Source of the DNA: Plasmodium brasilianum
Taxonomy: Eukaryota > Apicomplexa > Aconoidasida > Haemosporida > Plasmodiidae
NCBI RefSeq assembly: GCF_023973825.1
Contig: NC_090122.1
Coordinates: 1,542,630 to 1,606,629 of the forward strand
DNA: 64,000 nt
Direction of reading: 5' to 3'
The notes under the pieces: model-generated
What the model was told of the DNA's origin: nothing
Databases searched by the model: none
What the model saw: only the letters and a program-made list of their open reading frames with translations
In this document: piece after piece, positions 37,250-47,832 of the stretch
Layout of the letters: each line of letters opens with the position of its first letter
How positions within the stretch are numbered: the first letter of the stretch is position 1
Translations under genes and position numbers: made by a program

Positions 37250-40158
37250 CTAACTTACAAAAGCAAAATATATAATTATGGATAAGAAAAATAGAAAAGA
37301 ATTTTGTGTATTTTTAAAAGAATTTCCTCTTGCTTTAAAATCAATTCGAGCAGTACTATTTTTTAATGATTGAAAAGTTCCAACTTTATTTGCGGTACTG
37401 CTAATATTTTGTGTATTTTGTTTGTTACTTTCGTTCGTTTGTTGACTGTTTTCAATATTTTGTAGTAAATTAATTTGAGTTGTTTGTGCAGGTTTCAATT
37501 CATTTTCTACAAGAGGATCTGTTTTAGGACAATCAATTTTTGCATAAAAAAAATAATTTCCTACGTTGTAACCTTGCTCACTTGTTATTTGAACACTTAG
37601 ATTTTTACTATCTATTATGTTATTGTTTTCCGGAATAAAAAGACGCCTAAAAATAAGAAAAAAATATATATCGTTATATTTTTATTTACTCAAAAGTTAA
37701 CCTTTGTATTTCTATTCATGTTTAAAATTGATTCATGTAATTATATATTACTGGTAGAAGGCAAGGGATTGTGTTGGGTGCATATTAAATGCTTTTACAT
37801 TAGCTACGTTCAAGGGGCATGTTAATGGGGAATTCGTTTCATTTGCTAACTGTTCATTTTGTTTTAGTGATGCGATGTTAATGTTGTTTACATTAACAGA
37901 TATACTCAACCCATTAACGTTGTTGTCTTCTACAATTTTCGTCATATAAACATAAAGATTAGCCAACCTGAATAAGTGCTTGTACAGCTCAGTTTTATCT
38001 AACCAAAATAAAAAAATAAAATATAATAAATAAAACAAACAAACAAACAAACAAACAAACAAACAAACAAACAAACAAACAAACAAACAAACAAACAAAC
38101 AAACAAACAAACAAACAAACAAACAAACAAACAAACAAACAAACAAACAAACAAACAAATAAAAAAATAAAAATAATAAATAAATATAAAAATAAAAATA
38201 AAACAAATATACAAATAAATAAATGTATATAGATATGCATATGTATGTGTAGACACATGTACAATTACATGTACGCATATAAAATTCACTCGGCCAACTA
38301 AAAGAAATAGTTGCTTTCAATGTGAAAATTAATTAAATGTAACTATGAAGAAACATTTTAATATGTTAAAAAACCTTTATTTTGCAAATTCTTTGATGCC
38401 AATTTGTATTTATTTATATCAGGCAAGCATTTAGAGAAGTCAAACAAAGGCTTGTCCCAGAGGAACGGGATATTTATTAAATTATTTTTATTTATAAGCT
38501 ACAAAAACAAAAAAAAAAAAAAAAAAAAAATGTATATGCAATCATAAAAATTAAAAAAAATATTGTTCTAGTAAATGTGATACTAAAAAATTTAAAAAAG
38601 CTAGTTACTTTTTCAGATATATCGCAATATTTAATAAATTTTCTTTTTTCTTTTTAACATTTGTGGGGTCGACAAAACCTGATGACACAAGCATGTTTTC
38701 TGTGTTTAAATTTTTCATGGTGCTACACTGATCTTTGGGACTCGTGGAAATTGCGCAGTTTCCGCAGTATGTTATGTTTGTGCAATCTATAAAACAAGAA
38801 AATTATGAACATAAATGTTTCAAACAAAATGCGCGTTGCGTGTATGCATGTATATATATATGTGTGTGCATATATACATACGCATACATATGTATTTATA
38901 TGCATATTATACCTGTTAGAGGAATTTTTCCGTTTGCGTCATTAGTTAAACTATTGCATTTAATTGAAGTACATATCATTTCACTTGTGTTAAATATATT
39001 ATTATTTTCCATTAATTTTAAAAAGACGGATGTACTATTATTCTCTACAGGAACAGGAGTAACACCACCTATTGCGGTATTTCCATTTGGAATATTTGCA
39101 GTATTTGTGTTATTTGCAGTATTTGTGTTATTTGCAGTATTTGTGTTATTTGCAGTATTTGTGTTATTTGCAGAATTTGTGTTATTTGCAGCATTTGTGT
39201 TATTTGCAGTATTTGTGTTATTTGCAATACTTGCGGTACTTGCAATACTTGCGCTATTTGCATCATTTGTATTATTTACAATATTTGCATTATTTCCGTT
39301 GTTAACAGCCCCTGCAATAACAGCGGCTGTCGTGCCCAAGTTATTGTTGCTATTAACATTATTAGCATTTACATTGCTATTCATACTGTTACTGTTATTC
39401 ATACCGATATTACTATTTATATTGTTACTATTGTTATTGTTTATATTTCCATTATTGTTTACCCCCGTATTGTTGTATATATTCTGATTATTGTTCATTC
39501 CTCCATTATTGTTCATTCCTCCATTATTGTTCATTCCTCCATTATTGTTCATTCCTACATTATTGTTCATGCCCCCATTACTGTTCATTCCTCCATTATT
39601 GTTCATTCCTCCATTATTTGAGATGATTCCTTGGGGGATGTTCTTATGATGTCCATGTTTCTTTTTCTTTTTCTTTTCATGTTCATTATTATCGTCATTT
39701 TCGTCCATTTTTGAGTTATCCTCTTGATTGTAGTTGTGTTTTTTCAAATTTCTTAAAAAATTATATTTTGAAAACCTTTTGTTTGTCCTAGTAAAAAGAT
39801 TTTCATTTTCATCATTATCATCATTATTGTCATTGCTGTATGAGTCTGTAGATGAAAGGGAATTTTCATCACCCTCATCATCAGATTCATCATCGTCTTC
39901 ATCTGTTCTATTGTAATGTTTTACATTTAATTCCAAAAATGACTTAAAATTTTTTTTTTGAAATGAAATATCTGAATGATTTATAGAAAATAAATTATCT
40001 GGATTATTTTGAAGTATCACTGAGTTTATTTTATTTGGTAATTTATTTTTCACTTCTTTATAAGAATTTGTAGATATAATAATTGTATTATCAAACAAAT
40101 TGAACATATTTTTAAAAATAATTATTTTGAAAAGAGCAAAAATAATTTTTAATTTCAT
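37250..40158 (-). CDS. Asn-rich protein with signal peptide and C-terminal GPI-anchor signal, five exons
   Basis: Exons on the complement are 38913-40158, 38609-38786, 38375-38498, 37752-37998 and 37250-37646. Phases agree except inside exon 2. There the frame carrying cysteines DCTNITYCGNC and DQC must shift at an A5-G-A6 stretch (near 38640) to reach YCDISEK and the phase-0 donor. The total is one base short of a multiple of three, so one extra A gives about 730 residues. The N-terminus (MKLKIIFALFKIIIF) is signal-like. Exon 1 then has an acidic Asp/Ser/Asn tract, GGMNNN repeats and NTANNTN repeats. Exons 2-5 code a more conserved Cys-containing domain. The C-terminus is a spacer followed by the hydrophobic SFLFFLSIIIYFAFVS, the form of a GPI-attachment signal. 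It is likely on the parasite surface or in a secretory organelle. Family not recognised. Confidence 0.72.
38033..38161. repeat. (CAAA)n microsatellite, about 31 copies, in an intron
   Basis: A perfect tetranucleotide array sits in the third intron of the GPI-type gene, 35 bp from the exon 4 acceptor. It creates long Phe/Val/Cys/Leu frames on the minus strand that are not coding. Confidence 0.95.
39070..39300 (-). repeat. In-frame NTANNTN repeat of the GPI-type protein
   Basis: Units of about 18 bp encode NTANNT with substitutions (NAANNT, NSANNT). A second in-frame block at 39488-39620 encodes GGMNNN units. Confidence 0.88.
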
Positions 40159-40232
40159 TTTAATTCAACAGTGTGTTGCATTTTATTATATTTTGGTTTT
40201 TTATAAATTCCCTAAAAAGTTACACAAAAACA

Positions 40233-40270
<38 letters not shown>

Positions 40271-40529
40271 AAAAACAAAAACAAAAGCAGCTATATATTT
40301 TCACTTTACAGTAAAAACTATATAAGTGATAACTCATTTATAAGCTTAAAATTTCTACTATTTTACAAATACATTTTTTTTTTTTTTATTACATATATAT
40401 TCAAAAATGTGTATTTTGTTGTGTTGTACGGCGTAAACAGATAATAACGATGATTCAAATGTGAAGGTGGGAAAAATTTAGCTGAAATGCTCGTATGATA
40501 ATTTTGTATGTATAAATATACATGTTATA

Positions 40530-40573
<44 letters not shown>

Positions 40574-43151
40574 CACAAACATATTCATGTAGAATAACAT
40601 TAAAAAGAAAAGAAAAAAAGAAAGGAAAGGAAAAAGACAAAGATAAAGAAAAAGAAAGTTGTTCATTTCTCCTAAACAAACGTCTTTTTCAAATATATCT
40701 TTTTTTTTATGAACGGAAAGTTATTCTTCATGTGCTTTTTGGTGCAAATGAAAACAGGAATGGATTTTTACCAACTATAAAGCATAATACGTATATACTT
40801 CTTTTTTTAATTTCATCGCCGTTCGTACGTACGTATGTGTACACCTTTTAATTAGAGTTATAGCTCTTCCTTTTAGCAATACTTTTAGGCCGCATTTTTT
40901 CGCTATACATTTTAGCCATGTTTCCCCTTCAGTAACATTTTCGTTGTTGGGGGTTATGTAGGTTGAACATATACAGACATTTGTGAATTATGTTTATAAT
41001 GATTACATATTTATAATAGTTGACCACTTGTAATTATATGCTATAGAATAAATTGCATTTTTAAGGGGGGTTATAACAGAATGAATAGTTTGAAATTTGA
41101 TACCTACATAATTTTTCTTAAAATAATTTTGTATTCATTTATTGTAAAGACATTGTTAATATATCATTAAATGAAACGTTTACATAAACACACAAGAATT
41201 TCAAAGAATGTATATCGTCTTATCGAAGAAGAGATGTGCCTTCTACAATATGTATATATATATATATATATATGGGTGTAAAAAAAAAAAAAAAAAAAGA
41301 GGAAAGGAAAATAAAATGATACTCAAATTTTGATTTAAAATTAACTAGTAAACCAATATAGATATATATTAATATATCACTAATGCAATATAATTATATA
41401 GCTAGGAAAAATATTTTCCTTTTTTTCAAAAATACTGTGAGGAAAATAACTGAAGCAAATTCAAAAAAAAAGAGGGGGGGGGTAAATGTAGATCGGGGGT
41501 AAATTAAGGAAATATAGAATAAAAGGATGTGAAGTGAAGATAAAATTATACCTCTTGTGCTTTCTGAAAGCATTTTAAAATTTGTTATTCATTTACAAAT
41601 TTGCAAATTTACGAGTTTACAAATTTACGAGTTTACAAATTTACGAATTTACGAATTCAAAAATTTACAAAACTTTGTTAATTAATGACTTTCTTTTTTT
41701 CAGGAATACGTAAACACGAAAAAAAAAAAGAAAAAAAAATTTTCTATACACAGTGAAATATTATTTTCACTATGATCTGCTAACCTTTGTAAGTTTTAAC
41801 TCACGTATATTAACTAAATGTATTTCTTTTTTTTTTTTTTTTTTTATTCATACCTAAAGGTACTTTTTTTATGTCGAAAACCTTTTTATGTGTTAGCGTA
41901 GATTTACTGTGATAACACAATTTTGCTGATAACACTTGCAGTTAAAGCCTTTGAGGCTACATATTTTGTAGACTATTAATTTTATGTAATTTACAAATTA
42001 TAATATGTTAATGTGTAATGACTAAATATAACGGTCATAACCTTTGAACTATTTTTAGAATTACACAGTTTAATAGATTATTTTCATTAATACACTCTGA
42101 CGTTACTATTATTCTCAGTTAGCTCAGACTATATTTTTATTAAAAGACCCTAAAATAATTTTAAAAGGAGTAAATGAAAATAAAGCCTTAAATGTAAAAA
42201 CTCAAACTCCAAAAAAAAAAAAAAGAAAAAAAACATTAAAAAGGAAAAAATGATATAGATACTATTTTTCCTTTTTCCTCTTTCCTTTTTCTTCATTTTT
42301 ATATTTGTTCATTTACTCGCTTATATATTCGTTCATTTATTCTTTCATTTATCCGTTCATTTATCCCTTCATTTATTCGTTCATTTATCCGTTCATTTAT
42401 TCGTTCATTTATTCGCTCATTTGTTCGTTCATTTATTCACTCATTCGTTCGTTCATTTATTCGCTCATTCGTTCGTTCATTTATTCGCTCATTCGTTCGT
42501 TCATTTATTCGCTCATTCGTTCGTTCATTTATTTATTTTTATTTTTTGTTCTCTTACTATGCAACGTGAACATTATGTATTTTATATGCACATTTCAGTA
42601 GATACAAACCCTGATATAAAAAATAAAATAAACAAAAGCGTAAACATAAGAGCACGTTCGTTTGTAATCACAATTAGAGAAAAAAAAAAAATACTAACGT
42701 AAAAATAAAATAATAAAAACTAAAAAGAAAAAGCCAGTAGATTGTACAAACAAGTTGAAATGTTTTAAAGTGAAAAAAAAAAAAAAAATTGCATCGAACA
42801 CTAAAAATTAGATAACATATAACAAACCAGCATAAATTAAACGAATGTTCAAGATATTGAAAAGGAGCTAATCTCAAATGTAAATATATATATAATGTAA
42901 ATATATATATAATGTAAATATATATATATATATATATCACATTTTTGGAGTTTAAAGCAAGAAGAAAAATAAACAAAAGAATAAAAAAAAAATAAAAAAG
43001 CACATAAATATACACAAGTGTGTAGCTTTAACTAAAAAAGGGATTTTAAAATATTTATATGTTTATACTTATATGTAAGGTATTAAACATTTTTTTTAAA
43101 TATATACGCGTATTAGCATATTTCGTATTTATGTTCGAGCATTTTGCCTAA
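40159..43151. promoter_or_regulatory. Divergent spacer between GPI-type gene and Tudor-SN
   Basis: A 3-kb spacer that should hold both promoters. It contains a ~37-A tract at 40233-40269, (TA)n at 40536-40567, a rare G-rich patch at 41473-41498, and a TTCATTTATTCG minisatellite at 42305-42535. No exon was accepted. Confidence 0.45.
42305..42535. repeat. TTCATTTATTCG(CTCATTCG) minisatellite
   Basis: Early units are 12 bp (TTCATTTATTCG). Later units lengthen to 24 bp by adding CTCATTCGTTCG, giving an ordered two-tier array upstream of Tudor-SN. Confidence 0.88.
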
Positions 43152-46100
43152 ATGGAAAGATTGAACGGAATTGTAAAGCAAGTCATATCAGCAGATACCT
43201 ATGTTTTGACGGGGGCTGTAAAAGGTGATAAAAGGAAATACCATAACTGTGCATATGAACACAAATATAGAAATAATTAAGTGAATAGTGAAATGCATTA
43301 TATGTACTACATATATTACATGCATTAATATGTATGAGGAAGGGACTTAAAAAATGAGTGTGATTATTTTTCTTTTCAAATATATAACCTTCCCATTTTA
43401 ATCGCACTGTTTTGTATATGTAGTTTTTTGTGGGAATATTTGTATTCATGCTTAAGCAAAAAACGAAATATACCTACATCATTTTCAGGTATTTTTGAAT
43501 TTTTTTCCTACGTATATATGGGAAATTTATCTTTCGTATGTGCATCTTGTTCATGTTATTTTGTTGTAAATTGTGGTTAAGTGGGGCCCCATATGGGCCT
43601 CGTCTGTATTGATATTTCACATGTTTTTGTAGGTAATTATGTATGCTTAAGTATTGCACACAGTTGTGTAAGTAGTGCGTTTGTGTAATTTACCATTCAT
43701 GATTGCGTGCTTGTTACCTAAGTAAACATGAATACATCCCTATTTGCTGTTCTTGAAGATGGAGTAGCCCAGGAAAGACAGATAAGCTTAGCGTGCATTA
43801 ACTGCCCGAAGTTATTTATGAAGAGTCAGAGTGTCGAAAAGAATGAGGAACCATTTGCATGGGAAAGTAGAGAGTTTATCAGAAAAATGATAATTGGAAA
43901 AAATGTAAGTTTCGTAGTTGAATATACATACAATAATAGAACATATTGTAGTGTTTTTTTTGAAGGTCAAAACTTATCTATTTTGTTATTAGAGAAAGGT
44001 TATGCTAATCTGGTTTCAAATAAAAATGTAAAAACAAATGTATATGCAGATTTAGAAAGTTATTATACGGAGGCAAAAGAAAGAAAAATTGGTATTTTTA
44101 GTAACAATATTAATTACTATGTCAGAGATATTGTTTACTCGTACAACGATAAAAATGAAAACAAAAAATTATATGATTCTTTTTTGAATAGAAGAATGAA
44201 ATGTATTGTAGAACATGTGAGGGATGGATCTAACTTTCGCGTATTTGCAGAGTGTGTAGAAAATGAAAAAAGGGATGAAGAGAAAAACGGTAATATTAAT
44301 GCAAAAACGAATAGTGTTAATGGTCCAAGTACTGGTCTGAATAATGATCTAAATAATACTAATAAAAAGAACAACAGTAGCAGTAGTAAAAGAAAAAAAA
44401 ATGGCAACTACAAAAAAAAAATGAATGAGGATGATCAGAAAAAGGAAGAAAAGTACTTAACGATGTACTATTTTTCCTTTTATGTGTGTGGAATAATTGT
44501 TGATATGTTCAAAAAAGAAATTGTAAATAATGTGGAAACAGTTAAAGAAGAATTATATGCTATGGAAACCAAAAAATTTGTAGAATCAAGACTATTAAAT
44601 AGAGATATAGAGATAGAAATTAAACATCTTGATAATAATTGTAATTTATATGCAAATGTTTATTATAAGTTAGGAAATATATGTACTTTATTATTAAAAA
44701 ATGGATATGCTTATATAAATGAGTATACAATAAAATATGTAGACAACGCTATTGAATATAAAAGGGCATTAGATGAAGCTATACAACTTAGAAAGAAAAA
44801 ATGGATAAATTATACAGAAAAAAAGGTAGATTTTGAAAAGGAATATTTTACAACCGTTGTTGAGGTTTTATATGGGGATGTTATTATTGTAGATTACAAG
44901 AATGAAGAGAGAAGATTATATATGGCTTCCATTAAATGTGAAAAACATAATACAGATTTAAAACTAAACACCTTGTGTATATTAGCAAAGGATTATTTGA
45001 AAAGTCAAATTGTTGGAGAGCGAGTTAAAATTGTTACAGAGTATGTTAGAACTCCACAAAGCAATAGTGATGGTTATATTCCTCAGTGCTCGGATGATAA
45101 GGGAAGAATGCATTTTGTCACTGTTTATAAATTAGGAAAAAAGAAAAGTAATCAAAATACCAGAAAAGAAAGCCTTTCAAATATATGGGAGGAGGAAAAG
45201 AATGGCAAAAAGGTTGCACTAGGTGGTAGCAAGTTGAAAGGTAAGAAAGGTGTCGATGGGATGAGAAGCGTTAATGGAGTGAGTGGAATAAACGGAGTTA
45301 GCGAAGTGAATGGGATAAAAAGCACAAAAAGTGGAAAAAATGCAAAAATCAAACTGGGAGAGAAGCTACTAAATGGGGGAGTAAATAAACCAGAGGAGGA
45401 AGAATACATTAACCTAAATGAGCAACTAGTTTCAAGAGGATTAGCAAGAGTTATATCCCAACGACAGGAAGATGAAAAGGCAAGTAACTACTTCCATTTA
45501 CAAGAATTAGAAAAAGAAGCTGAGCAAAAAAAAGTTGGGAGATTTAATCAGCATATTGATATTATTAAGATTAACAATATTAGTGGAAGTGACAATGCCT
45601 TAAGAGCTCGTTCTTTTGAAAATGTATTAAACAAATATAATAATTTAAATGCATGTGTCGATTTTATATATGGGGCAAATAGATTTAAGTTACATATCCC
45701 TTCACAAAATTTGTTAATAAACTTTATTTTACTCGGTATAAGTGTTCAAAAAATAAACTTGAAAGATTTAGGAACAATTGAAAGTAACCATAAAAAAGTG
45801 AATGAAGAATATTTAAATGGGGATGAAATAAAAAAAAGTAAAAAGGAAAAGATAGAGTATAGAGAAATAGCTATTCAAGCATATAAATATACGAGAAAAA
45901 TGTTAATGCAAAGAAACGTACAAATTTCTATTGTAACATGTGACAAAGGAGGTAATTTTATAGGTATCCTTAAATATCAGAATAAAGATTTTTCTGTTCA
46001 TTTACTTTCCTTAGGATATGGGGTTTTAAATGAAATAGGTTTAAATAATACAAATGAAAGAAATAATTATGTAAAAGCAGCAGAAGAAGCTAAAAAACAT

Positions 46101-46859
46101 AAACGAAATATATGGTCTATTGAAAAAACGGAAGATGCAGATAATTTACTAAATGTTGAAAAGGATTTATCCGCGTTTGATAATATTTACTATTGTTCTT
46201 ATGTGGATGACATTACCAATATATGTATTCAATTAAAAAGTAAACAAGAACAATTGAAAAAATTACAAGACGAGTTAAATAAAAACCCCGATATAGATAT
46301 ATTATCCTCATATACCTTAACAGAAATAAATAAAAATTCTTTAGTTATGGCAAAATACGTTGATAAATGTTATTACAGAGCTGTCGTTTTGCAGGTAAAT
46401 AAAAGTAAAAAAAAAGCTATAGTAAAATATATCGATTTCGGAAATGAAGAAGAATTAGATTTTATTGATATAAAAAAATTAAATGATAGTTTTAATTTGA
46501 AAAATTATATTCCTTTTTCAATCAAAGTGGCCTTAGCAGGATTGAAAATCCCAGCTGAAAATAAAACAGACCTAATAATTTACATAAAGAAGTTTTTACT
46601 TGACAAATATTTATACGTCAAATTTGAGAAAAAGGAAAATAACACCTATTACGTAGTCTTTTATGATTATGAGCAATTTACATCAAACAAGAATGTTAAA
46701 AGTGTAAATGAAGAATTAGTGTTCAATGGAATATGCTATGTTGACAATCTTAGTGATACTAAAATATTTGAAAAATTAAAAAGAGAGGAAGCCTTAGCGA
46801 AAAAGAACAAACTTGTCATCTGGTCTTATGGCGATATAGACTACGACGACGAAAATTGA
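43152..46859 (+). CDS. TSN: Tudor staphylococcal nuclease (Tudor-SN / p100), two exons
   Basis: Multifunctional RNA-binding/nuclease protein of the SND1 family. Exon 1 (43152-43224) is only 73 nt and encodes the first SN-domain strand (NGIVKQVISADTYVLTG). Its GTGATA donor joins in phase 1 to 43759, just after CTTGAAG, so DGVAQERQISL follows as in SND1. The product is 1,057 residues. Domains: SN1 ~1-155 (FAWESREFIRKMIIG), SN2 ~160-375, SN3 ~385-640 with a long Lys/Gly/Ser insertion, SN4 ~650-815, then Tudor at ~884-935 (YRAVVLQVNKSKKKAIVKYI with DFGNEEELD), and a partial fifth SN to the C-terminus. Human SND1 is about 910 residues; the excess is Asn/Lys insertions in SN2 and SN3. No frame lesion was seen. 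ATG at 43728 is not the true start. Strong call. Confidence 0.93.
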
Positions 46860-47251
46860 CGCGCCTGTTGCGTCCACAGGAATGTGTGTTTACGGTATGC
46901 GCATATGCATGCATATATATATACATACCATTACGTAGGTACGCATATATACACATATACACATTTAGTGCGCAGGAATGCGTTTAGCTTGAGCTGACTA
47001 TGTAGCCAGAAGGGACCTGTGCAAATAAATATACACATATATGCATATGTGTTTATATATATATATATATATATATATATGCTGTATAAATACATACACG
47101 CCTATTATCCAATTGAAAAAATGTTATTTAAAAATTTCAAACTTCACACTCCTTTTAGCTGAAGAATTAGATAAAAGGAGAATTCTTTAATTACGTGTAC
47201 GTAATGTAATGAATATTGTAGTGGATTTCTTATTCACATATGAGTATATAC

Positions 47252-47289
<38 letters not shown>

Positions 47290-47832
47290 GTATGAATGTA
47301 TATGTATATGCATAAGTACAAAACTGTGTCATTTATGTTTTTATTTAATATTGTTTTATTTAAAAAAAAAAAAGAAAAAAAAAATGTGCATGTATTAATT
47401 TTCACAAAAATGCATATCATTTTTCAAATCAACTTAACTGTAAGCTGTCGTTAATTTACATCTTTTTTTCATTACCAACGTGATAAATCAACTATTAAAA
47501 AAAAAAAAAAAAACCGCAAAAAAGGGGGGGAAAATGTACGAAAAATGTAAGCAGAATATTTGCGTAGGTTCTTATAGACTTCCGCCGAACAATAAAGCCG
47601 TTGTTCAAATCAAAGATGAAAAAAAAAAGAAAAAGGAAAGAAAAAGGACATACGTGGAAAAATAAAATTACAAAAATGGAAAAAAGTTCTCTTGAACTAT
47701 TCCGCAAAAATGTATTAAGGATAAATTTTTCTCATTTTATATATACCCTTCCGTATGTGCCTTCCTATTGCCATTTTTCACTTTCCCGTAACTGCTTTTT
47801 TCGTTGTTTTTCCTAATGCTAACTTGAGGATA
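46860..47832. other. Convergent spacer between Tudor-SN and SRP72
   Basis: Contains (TA)n arrays at 47055-47080 and 47256-47284, an A-tract with a G-run at 47498-47530, and the short candidate frame at 47534. Otherwise no gene signal. Confidence 0.5.
47534..47665 (+). CDS. Candidate short protein or exon
   Basis: ATG at 47534 after a G-run opens a 43-codon frame. Its first half (CKQNICVGSYRLPPNNKAVV) has coding-like composition, rare in this spacer; the rest is a KKKKKERKR tail, stopping at 47665. The poly-A/AAG stretch could hide a frameshift into the neighbouring frame (GHTWKNKITKMEKSSLELF), which stays open to 47816. No family was recognised and no clear splice sites were found. Confidence 0.25.
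   Translation: MYEKCKQNICVGSYRLPPNNKAVVQIKDEKKKKKERKRTYVEK

Noticed and set aside
37995..38289. Three overlapping Phe/Val/Cys/Leu frames
   Set aside because: Translation of the (CAAA)n intronic microsatellite of the GPI-type gene.
42305..42702. Phe/Ile/Tyr/Ser repeat frames upstream of Tudor-SN
   Set aside because: Two overlapping frames across a 12/24-bp satellite, with no conserved flanking segment or splice structure.
43728..43758. ATG at 43728 as the Tudor-SN start
   Set aside because: It lies in the intron. The 73-nt upstream exon at 43152 supplies the missing first SN-domain strand and splices in phase to 43759.
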